DNA of 64,000 nucleotides. Source: Myxococcales bacterium (GTDB lineage Bacteria; Myxococcota_A; Polyangia; Polyangiales; Ga0077539). The stretch covers positions 1-64,000 of the forward strand of contig JAEUKI010000027.1 in assembly GCA_016793325.1 (NCBI GenBank), given 5' to 3'. Below, in pieces: positions 52,229-60,209 of the stretch. Within the stretch, counting starts at the first letter, position 1; every line of letters begins with the position of its first letter. The notes below the pieces were generated by a model. The model did no database searches. It had not been told where the DNA came from and saw only the letters and a program-made list of their open reading frames with translations. Position numbers and translations under genes: made by a program.

Positions 52229-53713
52229 ATGGCGATGAAGAGGGCCTCGAGTGTTTTTGTGTGCGCGGTCTCGGCGATGGTCGTGTCGAGCTGTCGGTGC
52301 GATCGTCCGACGCCGGGCGGCGGGCCGCCGCGAGCCAACGAAGCGTCGGTGAGCGCGCGTCCTGTCGAAGACAGCGGGATCGCGGCGTCGACGCCCGACG
52401 CGGCTCCGAGCGCGAGCTGCGCGCTGTCCCCCGCGGCGGGCGTCGAAGTGACGGGCCACATTGGTGCGCCCAAGGCCATGTCGATCGCGCTCAACGACGC
52501 GACGGGGCTGCTCGTCCTCGAGTCCGAAGAGGGCGAAGACGACGATGGAAACCGCGGCCGAGTGGTGTACACGACCGCGCTCGCGCCGACGCTCGACGCC
52601 GCGCTGGTGGCGAGCGTCGAGACACGGGCGATCAGCGCGGACGACACCGATCCGAGCGCCGCAGACAACGCTGCGAACGGCGAAGACAGCGGGGCGGCCG
52701 CGCGGTTCGTTCAATCGTGGGGCGTCGCGACGAACTACGAAGCCGAGCCGGGCGTGTGGACCTTCGTGGCTCGGGTGTCGGAGGACGGCGCAGGGGTGTT
52801 CGGCTTGCGTGGGGTGACGAGGACGGGCGAGTTCTCTGAAGGGGTGTTCAACGAAGGCGGCGCGATCGCGGCGTCGAGCCGATCGCGCAACATGCTCGCG
52901 GCGATGGTGGGTCGAATCGTCGAAGAAGAGTCGAGCGAGCCGGTCGCGAGCAGTGATGCGGGCGCGGCGATCTCTGCGACGGACTCTGCGGATGGAGGCG
53001 AGAGCGACGCTGCGACCGTCGCGGACAGCGGTCTCGCCCCACGGCGCGGAAAGATGTCCGTGATCTCGGTCTTCTACGATGGCCGGCGATTTCGCCATCA
53101 CAACGTGTACACGCCGCGCGGCTCGAGTCGGTACGACGAGCCGGACTCTCCTGCGGTGGCCGTCGGCGCGACGAAGAGCGCGATCATGTTTCGCGCGTCG
53201 CGGAGGCTGTGGATCGCGCCGATCGCGGGCGACGGCTACGTGGCGATGCGGCTTCACAACATCGTGACCGGCGAGGTCGGGCCCCCGTCGATCGCGTATC
53301 GCGGCGATGTGCTCTACGCGGTGTGGGCGCAGCGCGAGACAGCTCGCGGCCCCGCGTCGCTCCGTTGGGTCGCGTGGAACCCGTTCACCGATCCCGATCC
53401 CACGCCCCAGGTGCTCTCCGTCGGAACCGCGAGCGCGACCTCCCCCTCGCTCGTCGTCACGAACGATCGCTTCGTGCTCGCGTGGTCCGAAGGCGACGCG
53501 CAGAGCTCGGTCGTTCGCGTCGCGAGCACCACGGGAGATTTCGCTTCGCTCGCCGCGCGCGCGGTGACCGTCTCGCCCGCGGGCGTCGACGCGCGCAACC
53601 CGGTCCTCGGCGCGAACGCCTCGGGCTCGCGCGTGGTCCTCGGGTGGCAGAGCCGCGCCGCGGCGGTGAACGCGCCCAACACCGTGCGCGTTGCTACGCT
53701 CGCGTGTCCGTGA
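52229..53713 (+). CDS. Hypothetical lipoprotein
   Basis: A 494-residue predicted lipoprotein from the ATG 52229 (SSVFVCAVSAMVVSSC, lipobox VSSC). The mature part has repeated beta segments of a propeller type (AMSIALNDATGLLVLESEEG; GPPSIAYRGDVLYAVWAQRE; NDRFVLAWSEGDAQSSVVRV), interrupted by an acidic Asp/Ala spacer. It probably is a six- or seven-bladed propeller, ligand unknown. It overlaps by 4 bases (GTGA) the LuxC-type gene, an unexpected partner. Confidence 0.65.
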   Translation: MAMKRASSVFVCAVSAMVVSSCRCDRPTPGGGPPRANEASVSARPVEDSGIAASTPDAAPSASCALSPAAGVEVTGHIGAPKAMSIALNDATGLLVLESEEGEDDDGNRGRVVYTTALAPTLDAALVASVETRAISADDTDPSAADNAANGEDSGAAARFVQSWGVATNYEAEPGVWTFVARVSEDGAGVFGLRGVTRTGEFSEGVFNEGGAIAASSRSRNMLAAMVGRIVEEESSEPVASSDAGAAISATDSADGGESDAATVADSGLAPRRGKMSVISVFYDGRRFRHHNVYTPRGSSRYDEPDSPAVAVGATKSAIMFRASRRLWIAPIAGDGYVAMRLHNIVTGEVGPPSIAYRGDVLYAVWAQRETARGPASLRWVAWNPFTDPDPTPQVLSVGTASATSPSLVVTNDRFVLAWSEGDAQSSVVRVASTTGDFASLAARAVTVSPAGVDARNPVLGANASGSRVVLGWQSRAAAVNAPNTVRVATLACP

Positions 53714-54798
53714 GCTCTTCGTCCACGAGCGAGCGCGTCCTCCGCGCGATCCATCGGTTGCAGACCGCCGAACGCCAACGCGCCCTCGACGCGGTGGTGA
53801 GCGATGGCCGATGCAGCCCCGCGATGGCCGCGTGGGGGCTCGACGCTGCGCTCTCGGTGTTCGATCGAGACGCCGTCGCGTCGCTCGCGCGTGTTCACGA
53901 GGGTGCGCGCGTCGCTGTGGCCCTCGCCGAGAGCGTCCCCACGGCGCCGCTTCGCTCGATCGTGCTTCCGTTGCTGCAAGGCGCGCAGCGCGTCCGCGTC
54001 CGTGCTCCGAGAGCGCAGCGCGCAGTGGGATCGCTGTGGAGCGCTCTGCTCGTCGACGAAGGGCTCGCGTGCCAATGGGACGACGAGGAAGACGGCGACC
54101 GCTGGCTCGAGCGCGTCTCGAAAACTGGTGCCGACACGGTCGTCGCGTTCGGCAGCGACGCGCGCATCGAGCGTCTTCGCGCAGCGGTCTCGGGCGCGAG
54201 GCTCCAGGGTTACGGGCACGGCGCGGGCGCGGCGTGGATCGACAGCGCGGCGATCGACGACGTTGTCGAGCAAATCGCCTGGGATTTCTGCGCGTACGAC
54301 GGCGTCGGGTGCTTGTCGCCCGAGGTCTTGTGGGTGAGCGGCGACCACGACGCTGCGCTCCGCGTCGCCGAGCGGCTCGCGTCGGCGATGGCTCGATGGG
54401 CGACGAGCCACCCGCGCGGGGCGCGCGGTCGCGAAGAGCTCGTGTTCGAGCGAGGGTGGCGCGCGTCGACGGCGGCGGCCTCCGAGTGGTTCTCTCGCGG
54501 CGAGTGGGGTTCGGTCGCGCTGCTCAGCGAAGACGCCGCTTCGGTCGTGCGCGCGATGGGCGCCCGCAACGTGATCTTGCGCCTCGCGGGTGAAGACAAC
54601 ACGAACGCCCTCGATTGGTTTCGGGCTCACGCGCGAGCGCTCACGTCGGTGGCGACCGACGACGCGACGCGGCCCGTGATCGAGCGGCTCGGTGACGATC
54701 GTTCCTTGGGATTTTGCGGGAGAATCGTCGCTCCCGGCGATATGCAGCGCCCGCCGCTCGACGGCGAAGCGGACCCACGAAGCGCGCTCGTGTCGTAA
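53710..54798 (+). CDS. LuxC-type acyl-CoA/acyl-protein reductase
   Basis: A 362-residue NADPH-dependent reductase of the LuxC family. LuxC takes the acyl group from LuxE or CoA and makes a long-chain aldehyde. Visible: the Gly/His-rich GYGHGAGAAWID near 170-182, and the catalytic C201 in CAYDGVGCLSPEVLWV, which is the family active-site segment. The GTG at 53710 overlaps the stop of the propeller lipoprotein; a GTG two codons earlier is possible. Its usual partner LuxE is at 34690, 18 kb away, beside a transaminase. There are no luxA/B genes in the window. Confidence 0.8.
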   Translation: MSSSSTSERVLRAIHRLQTAERQRALDAVVSDGRCSPAMAAWGLDAALSVFDRDAVASLARVHEGARVAVALAESVPTAPLRSIVLPLLQGAQRVRVRAPRAQRAVGSLWSALLVDEGLACQWDDEEDGDRWLERVSKTGADTVVAFGSDARIERLRAAVSGARLQGYGHGAGAAWIDSAAIDDVVEQIAWDFCAYDGVGCLSPEVLWVSGDHDAALRVAERLASAMARWATSHPRGARGREELVFERGWRASTAAASEWFSRGEWGSVALLSEDAASVVRAMGARNVILRLAGEDNTNALDWFRAHARALTSVATDDATRPVIERLGDDRSLGFCGRIVAPGDMQRPPLDGEADPRSALVS

Positions 54799-54828
54799 GT
54801 TCGACGACCGTAACGGCGTTGCACGCCC

Positions 54829-55833
54829 ATGAGAACCTCGTCGCGCACGATCGGGAGCTTCGGGCTGGGCTTCGTCCTGGCGCTCGCGTGTTGTGTGCGC
54901 GCGAGCACGCAACGGACGAGCGCGCATCACGGGGGGGATCCTCGGGCGCACGATCGATCGGACGCTGGCTTCGACGCGGGACGCGCGACGCGCGACGACG
55001 CTTCGATCGCGCCGCGTGCCTCGTTGCCGCGAACGGGACCCGCGCTCGATCCTCCGAGCTCGGCGCAGCCTGACGCGCCAGCCTCTCATGTTCGAATGCT
55101 CGGGTCGCGGTTTCTGCCCACGTGCGACGCGGCGAGTTCGCTTCGGTTTTTTCAGGAGTTTCAGTGCGAGCAGCTCACGGTGCGCGCCGTGCGCGCGAGC
55201 GGAACGACCTGGGCCAACGCCGCGCTCGCGACGGACGACAGCGCGTGCACGATGGTCGAACCAACCGCCGCGCCGCTCGTGTTCGAGTTCGAGTTCGATC
55301 GCCCGACGGTCGTCCATGGGTTGCTCGTCGTCGCGCAGGTGACGATCGATCCCGCGGTCGTCAGCGCGATCGTGGAGCTCATTGATGATCAGGGAAACGT
55401 CCGTCCTCAACAGTCGATCCACGGCGGCTGGCAGAGCAACGTCGCGTACGGATACGTGCTCGACGGCGCTCCAGCGACGAGGAGGCTCCGCGTGCGCGTG
55501 ACCTCGGCGTCGGCCGCGCTCGGGTGGCGCGAGCTTCGGCCGTTTGTGTGCGACCGTCAGCCGTCGGCGTTTCCCGTCGAGCCTCCTCCGCCGCCTCAGA
55601 ATCCAGCGGATTTCGTCACGCTCGAGGGCCGCGGCGCGTGCCGAACCGACGAAGACTGCGTCCCCGATCAGTGCTGCAACGCGATGCGATGCACGCAGCG
55701 CGCGGGCGGTCCTGCGTGCAACGGCGCCTGTCCTGCAAACGAGCAGCCCTTCGATCAACGGCCGCTCGCGGGATGCTTCTGCAACGCCGGTCGCTGCGGC
55801 TCGCGCGTCGCGCGACGATGGGTTGCTCAGTGA
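54829..55833 (+). CDS. Hypothetical exported Cys-rich protein
   Basis: A 334-residue protein with signal SFGLGFVLALACC, possibly a lipoprotein (LALAC). After a disordered Asp/Ala spacer comes a beta-sandwich-like domain (VVHGLLVVAQVTIDPAVVSA; NVAYGYVLDGAPATRRLRVR) resembling discoidin-type domains by pattern. A Cys-rich tail follows (RTDEDCVPDQCCNAMRC; ACNGACPANEQPF). No family name can be given. It starts 30 bases after the LuxC-type gene. Confidence 0.6.
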   Translation: MRTSSRTIGSFGLGFVLALACCVRASTQRTSAHHGGDPRAHDRSDAGFDAGRATRDDASIAPRASLPRTGPALDPPSSAQPDAPASHVRMLGSRFLPTCDAASSLRFFQEFQCEQLTVRAVRASGTTWANAALATDDSACTMVEPTAAPLVFEFEFDRPTVVHGLLVVAQVTIDPAVVSAIVELIDDQGNVRPQQSIHGGWQSNVAYGYVLDGAPATRRLRVRVTSASAALGWRELRPFVCDRQPSAFPVEPPPPPQNPADFVTLEGRGACRTDEDCVPDQCCNAMRCTQRAGGPACNGACPANEQPFDQRPLAGCFCNAGRCGSRVARRWVAQ

Positions 55834-55857
55834 CTCGTTGTGCGCGAGGGTGAGGGC

Positions 55858-56562
55858 ATGCGCTCGGCACCCAGACGATCCTCGATCGACGTTGCGCTCG
55901 ATGTGCTCAACGCGGTCGCAGTTGGCTCAGTCGTGGCTGTCGCGACGACGTGGATGCAGGTGCCTGCGTATCGCTTGCGTCGCGTGGGCGAGCACTGTTG
56001 GCTCGCGTTCGCGTTGTGCTCGTGGGTGTGGGTGAGCCTGTGTTGTTTGGATCTCCGTGCGGTGATGGGCCGCGAACGGACGTTGTCCACGTGGTTCGCT
56101 CGCTCGACGCTGTACGCCGCGCTCGCGGCAGCGAGCATCGGCGGGTGCTTGTCGGTCTCGGCTCGCTCGCGCTTCGCGGGCTTCGGTCTCTGGGAAGCGT
56201 TCGAATCGGTGCCGGCCGGTGCGCTCTTTGGGGTGATGATGATTCCGTATTGGTTTGCGGCGCAGGTGGCGGTCTTCGCTGTCTTCGGCGTGGCGATCGC
56301 CAAGGGAAAACAGCGCGATCCCGATGGAGAGCGACAGCTCAGCAACCTGTGGTCGAGCGGGATTGGGTTGGCTCTCGGGCAGGGGCTGATCGTTCTCCAA
56401 GCCAAGCGCGTCGCGCTCTCGGGCGTGTATCAAGCGCGCGACGCGTGGTTGCTTACGGAGCTGCTCGTGATGCTGGCGCCGTTGCTCTGCTCGCTCTCGC
56501 TCGTGCTCTCGCTGTGGCGCAGCGACCGTGCGCGCAGAGGCGGGCTCGATCCCGCTGCGTGA
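55858..56562 (+). CDS. Hypothetical integral membrane protein
   Basis: A 234-residue protein with about six hydrophobic spans (20-38, 48-66, 84-98, 122-150, 168-184, 196-218). A GAGGGTGAGGG directly precedes the ATG at 55858, which decides that start over the GTG at 55840. The cytoplasmic loop AKGKQRDPDGERQLSN is charged. No conserved motif was recognised. It is convergent with the small gene at 56567, 4 bases apart. Confidence 0.6.
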   Translation: MRSAPRRSSIDVALDVLNAVAVGSVVAVATTWMQVPAYRLRRVGEHCWLAFALCSWVWVSLCCLDLRAVMGRERTLSTWFARSTLYAALAAASIGGCLSVSARSRFAGFGLWEAFESVPAGALFGVMMIPYWFAAQVAVFAVFGVAIAKGKQRDPDGERQLSNLWSSGIGLALGQGLIVLQAKRVALSGVYQARDAWLLTELLVMLAPLLCSLSLVLSLWRSDRARRGGLDPAA

Positions 56563-56566
56563 GCGC

Positions 56567-56797
56567 TCACCCCGCGCGCTTCTTCGTGGCGCTCTCGAGG
56601 ATGATCAGCGCTCGGCGCGCGGTGTGCTCGAGCGTGAGGACGCACGGCTCGCACGAAGAGCCGCAGCACGCGGGCCAGTTGTCTTCGTCTTGCTCGACAT
56701 ACGCGTGAACGCTCGATGCGTACTGCATGTCGAGGCTCGTTTCGCGGCACGCTTGCTCGATCGCATCCCGTACTTGCTCGGGAGAAGGACGCTTCAT
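56567..56797 (-). CDS. Small Cys-rich hypothetical protein
   Basis: A 76-residue protein from the ATG 56797 (preceded by GGGAGAAGGA on its strand, a good ribosome binding site within the family of starts here). The N-terminal half is helical (MKRPSPEQVRDAIEQACRET). A metal-like cluster ACCGSSCEPC lies near 50-59. It has no known family. It is divergent from the zinc-ribbon gene at 56838, with 40 bases between starts. Confidence 0.55.
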   Translation of the reverse strand: MKRPSPEQVRDAIEQACRETSLDMQYASSVHAYVEQDEDNWPACCGSSCEPCVLTLEHTARRALIILESATKKRAG

Positions 56798-56837
56798 CGC
56801 GGGCAAGCTATCATCGCGGTGCGGTCCCTTCGAACCG

Positions 56838-57242
56838 ATGAAGAAGCTCACGCGACTCAGCTCGGACGACGAGCAGCGACGGACGATCAATGCGCTCGTG
56901 CAAAAAGTGCAGGAGCTCGAGGCCGTTCAGTCGATGCTCGTGGCGATGTTGGTCGAGCTCGGAGCGCTCGAAGAAGAAGAGATGTCCGCGAAGCTCGGCG
57001 CGGCGCTCGCGTCCGTGCGGTTGGTGCTGGGGGGCGTTCCTCCGTCGAGCGCGCCGAGAGAGGCGTCGCCGGCCGATGGCGATCGGGGCGGACCGTACCG
57101 CGGGGCGCTCGTCGACCTCTCGCCCAAGGTCGTCGTCTGCGATTCGTGCGGCGAGGCCATGGCCGCGGATCGAACGCTCTACGACGATTTTGGCGGCTGC
57201 GTCTGCGAGGACTGCTTCAACGCCGCACGATTGGGGCGCTGA
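56838..57242 (+). CDS. Protein with C-terminal zinc ribbon
   Basis: A 134-residue protein. The N-terminal 65 residues form a coiled coil (INALVQKVQELEAVQSMLVA, then LVELGALEEEEM). A flexible linker follows, then a zinc ribbon: VVCDSCGEAMAADRTLYDDF, then CVCEDCF, so CxxC and CxxC. It is likely a small regulator or adaptor; the target is unknown. ATG chosen at 56838; the open frame extends upstream without conserved content. Confidence 0.6.
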   Translation: MKKLTRLSSDDEQRRTINALVQKVQELEAVQSMLVAMLVELGALEEEEMSAKLGAALASVRLVLGGVPPSSAPREASPADGDRGGPYRGALVDLSPKVVVCDSCGEAMAADRTLYDDFGGCVCEDCFNAARLGR

Positions 57243-57343
57243 ACGCGTCGAGCGGACTTGTCGGACCGGGGAGGGCTCGGCATCATCCCCGCCCCCCCGC
57301 CACGGTCCATGTGTGACCGTAGGGCACGAGGAGAATCATTCCG

Positions 57344-58402
57344 GTGACTGACGCGATCAACGCAACTCCGCCTCCCAACGAGCTCTCGGACGACGAGGTG
57401 CGCAAGCTGTTGGACTGGTGTCGAGAACACGCCGCCGAGCCCGACGCGCTCACGACGCTCAACGATATGGGCCCCACGCTCCTTCGCCCCTCCGTCGGAA
57501 AGGACGCTGTCGCCGTCGTGGGCGTGATCCTCGACGAGCTCGAAAAAGACGCCGCTCCATCTGCGCACGTTCACGCGCACATGATGATCTTGCTCGCGAC
57601 GCTGCTCGATCACCGCACGCAGCGCGACGCGGTCGACGCGATCTTGCTGCGATGGATGCGGCACCCGTCGTCGTTCGGGCCCGCGCGCGCGACGCCGCCC
57701 GAGCTGCAAAAAGACGGCTTCGTTCAGCGCATCGCCGACGCGCTCGGGTGGGGTTCGCTCTCGCTCGACGCTGACAAGGACGCGATCGCGCGGCTGCTCT
57801 CGTGGGTCGACACGTGGGCGCCCAAGCAGAAGGCCGCCGCGGGGCGGATCGTCGCGATGATGCGCCGCAATTTTCCGCAAGGAGGCGAGCTGTGGAAGCT
57901 CGTTCGCGTCGAGTTCAACCGCGACAAGCACCACGGCGGCGGCGACCGTCGCGACCATCGTGATCGCGGCGAGCGCGGCGGACGCGGGCGCGACCGCGAT
58001 CGCAACAAAGAGCGCGGACCCAAGCCCGAGGGACCCAAGCCCGAAGGCGCGAGCGCCGATGCCCCCGCGGACGGAGCCGAAGCTGCCCCAGTCGCCACGG
58101 ACGGAGCTGCTGCGGCCGATGGCGCTGCGGTCGCGAGCGCGGATGGCGCTGCCGCTCCGGGCGCGGACGGCGCAAAGAAGAAGCGTCGCCGTCGTCGTCG
58201 CAAGCGCAAGCCCGGTGACGCTGCCGCGGGCGCCGCGGGCGCTGCGGGCGCTGAAGGCGCAGCGAGCGCCGAAGGCAACGACGGCGATGATGGCGACGAC
58301 GGTGACGACGGCGCCGAAGGCGGCGAGGGCAGCGATGCCAGCGCGCCTGCGAGCGAAGCGGCTGCTCCCGCGGCGCCAGCCGGCGAGAACAGCGCGAGCT
58401 GA
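57344..58402 (+). CDS. Hypothetical protein with long basic/acidic disordered tail
   Basis: A 352-residue protein from GTG 57344. Residues 1-190 are folded and helical (DDEVRKLLDWCREHAAEPDA; HMMILLATLLDHRTQRDAVD; RLLSWVDTWAPKQKAAAGRI). Then comes an RG/RD-rich stretch (RRDHRDRGERGGRGRDRDRN) as in RNA-binding tails, Ala/Asp/Gly spacers, a block KKKRRRRRRKRK, and an acidic Gly/Asp run. No catalytic motif is seen. Nucleic-acid binding is plausible from composition alone. Confidence 0.6.
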   Translation: MTDAINATPPPNELSDDEVRKLLDWCREHAAEPDALTTLNDMGPTLLRPSVGKDAVAVVGVILDELEKDAAPSAHVHAHMMILLATLLDHRTQRDAVDAILLRWMRHPSSFGPARATPPELQKDGFVQRIADALGWGSLSLDADKDAIARLLSWVDTWAPKQKAAAGRIVAMMRRNFPQGGELWKLVRVEFNRDKHHGGGDRRDHRDRGERGGRGRDRDRNKERGPKPEGPKPEGASADAPADGAEAAPVATDGAAAADGAAVASADGAAAPGADGAKKKRRRRRRKRKPGDAAAGAAGAAGAEGAASAEGNDGDDGDDGDDGAEGGEGSDASAPASEAAAPAAPAGENSAS

Positions 58403-58526
58403 ACGCGCGCTTCGGCGTCGCGAACTCCGTCGACGCCCCGTTGGAAGAAGACACGCATCGAGCGAACTCCTGGGAGATATCCAGAGATGCTTGTGTGGCG
58501 TGTCGCCAACGGAAGGCGGCGCCGCT

Positions 58527-59237
58527 CTATCGCTGACGAAACGCGCGGGCGTCTTGTCCGGTGACGCGCTCGAGAAAGTCGTCGAGCGCGCGGCCCGGCT
58601 CGTTGACGAACGGGTCGCGCGGCTTCGTGTGTCGCATTCGATCGACAGAAAACGTGCGAAAATCCTCGCGAAGCTCGCAGTACGAGCCGAGCGTCCATCG
58701 GGCTCCCCAGAACGCGAGGGCCAGCGGTCGCACGGTCCGCGTGCTCGATTTGTCGCTCGCGTCGACGTAGTCGAACGACAGTCGTCGCCGCGCTGCGATC
58801 GCCGCGCGGACGACCCCGAGCGTCTCTGCGAACCGCTCGCTCGGGACGTGGTGGGCCGGCGCAAACACGGCCGACGACTGCACGCGCTCGCGCAACGACG
58901 CGGGAAGCACAGCCTCGATCTTCGCGAGCGCGCGAGCCGCTCCTTCGCCGAGCTCGCTGTCGCCCCACGCGCGCACGACGCGCAGGCCGAGCGCCAGCGC
59001 TTCGATCTCGTCAGCGTCGAACATGATTGGCGGCACATCGAACCCCGCGCCGAGCGCGTAGCCGACGCCTGCTTCTCCGCGAATGGGGACGCCCGACAGC
59101 ACGAGCGCCTGGATGTCTCGGTAGACCGTTCGTTCGCTGACCTCGAGGGTCTCGGCGATGTGCGTCGCGGTCAGCTTGCGGCGCTTTGCGCGACGGAGGA
59201 GCTCGACGATCCGAAAGAGCCGGTCTGCGCGTCGCAT
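58527..59237 (-). CDS. HTH/WYL-domain transcriptional regulator (YafY-like)
   Basis: A 236-residue regulator. The N-terminal HTH (RLFRIVELLRRAKRRKLTAT, then IAETLEVSERTVYRDIQALV) is of the DeoR-like HTH_11 class. The C-terminal WYL domain covers about 140-215 (LSFDYVDASDKSSTRTVRPL, ALAFWGARWTLGSYCELRED, then FRTFSVDRM), and it ends at the WCX-like tail RALDDFLERV. WYL domains sense ligands or nucleic acid. The gene lies 34 bases downstream of the GST gene on the same strand, so both may share a transcript. Confidence 0.88.
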   Translation of the reverse strand: MRRADRLFRIVELLRRAKRRKLTATHIAETLEVSERTVYRDIQALVLSGVPIRGEAGVGYALGAGFDVPPIMFDADEIEALALGLRVVRAWGDSELGEGAARALAKIEAVLPASLRERVQSSAVFAPAHHVPSERFAETLGVVRAAIAARRRLSFDYVDASDKSSTRTVRPLALAFWGARWTLGSYCELREDFRTFSVDRMRHTKPRDPFVNEPGRALDDFLERVTGQDARAFRQR

Positions 59238-59271
59238 GGGTCTTTCTTACAACGGCGACGCCCTCCGTCGG

Positions 59272-60069
59272 CTACACGCGGGCTGGGTCTCCTGGGATAT
59301 TTCCGAGGAGAGCGCCCTTTGCGCGGGGTCCTTCCGACGGGGCGTCGCGAGGGCCGACGCGAGTCGCCTCGTGAACTCGATCGAGGTACGCATTCAGCGC
59401 CGCGCGTTCGGCGAGCTGTTCGCGCTGCCACGGCGTGAGCTCGGTCCGCAGCGAGTGGAGCTGCCCGAAGAGCGCGAAGTCCGCGGCCGTCAGCGCATCG
59501 CCGACCCAGTACCCCTTGGTGGGCGCGCGTCGATCGAGCTGGTCGAGCAGCGTACGAAACCGAGACCAACACGCGTCGGCGCCCGCGCGCCACACGTCGC
59601 GCGCGACGAGGCTCTTCAAGACGTTCGCGCGGAGGCGGTTGGGGACGATCGCGCGGACGAGGGCGGGCATCTCGTGAAAGTACGCGGCGCGCACCGATGG
59701 CCAGTTGCGTTCGTCTGCCCAACGCGAGGCGACGAGAAAACCGTTGAGTGACGTGTCGGCGAGCTCTTCGTAGAGCCACGACTCGGCGCGCTCCGCGGCG
59801 GTCGAGCCCGCGATGCTCGCGCCGGTGATGCGCTCGATCTCTTGGAGAATCGCGGTCGAATCGGGAATCGATCGATCGCCGACGAGCAGCACCGGCACTT
59901 GTCCGGTGGGGTTGAACTGCCTCCACGCGTCCGGACGCCCCGCGGTGCGGCGCTCGTACACGAGACCGTTTGCGCGAAGGGCGCGGTGAACCTTGAGGCA
60001 AAACGGGGAGTAGCTCTCGTGCGTGGGGAGTTTCGGGTCGGGAGTCTCGAGGAGCGTGAGCTTCGTCAT
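59272..60069 (-). CDS. Glutathione S-transferase family protein
   Basis: A 265-residue cytoplasmic protein. The N-terminal thioredoxin-like domain has SPFCLKVHRALRANGLVYER, the first-helix site with Cys (SPFC, where beta/omega-type GSTs carry Ser/Cys), then FNPTGQVPVLLVGDRSIPDS with the cis-Pro and GSH-binding Asp-Ser. The C-terminal helical domain ends near GYWVGDALTAADFALFGQLH. It probably conjugates or reduces glutathione adducts. The ATG at 60069 is the natural start. Confidence 0.88.
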   Translation of the reverse strand: MTKLTLLETPDPKLPTHESYSPFCLKVHRALRANGLVYERRTAGRPDAWRQFNPTGQVPVLLVGDRSIPDSTAILQEIERITGASIAGSTAAERAESWLYEELADTSLNGFLVASRWADERNWPSVRAAYFHEMPALVRAIVPNRLRANVLKSLVARDVWRAGADACWSRFRTLLDQLDRRAPTKGYWVGDALTAADFALFGQLHSLRTELTPWQREQLAERAALNAYLDRVHEATRVGPRDAPSEGPRAKGALLGNIPGDPARV

Positions 60070-60209
60070 GCGCGAGACCCTAGAGGGGGCCTCCTGACAG
60101 CGTGCTGTCAGCAGTGTGGGACGCTGAGCGAAATGCTCGTCGATCGCAGCGCTGCGAGCGGCTGTGTTTGTCCGCAATCCGTTGTGAGCTTTGCGGCGTA
60201 CGCCCCCCA

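Noticed and set aside
53314..55758. Long minus-strand frame opposite the LuxC-type gene
   Set aside because: Arg/His-rich with no motif. The plus strand carries the LuxC catalytic segment and tight gene overlaps.
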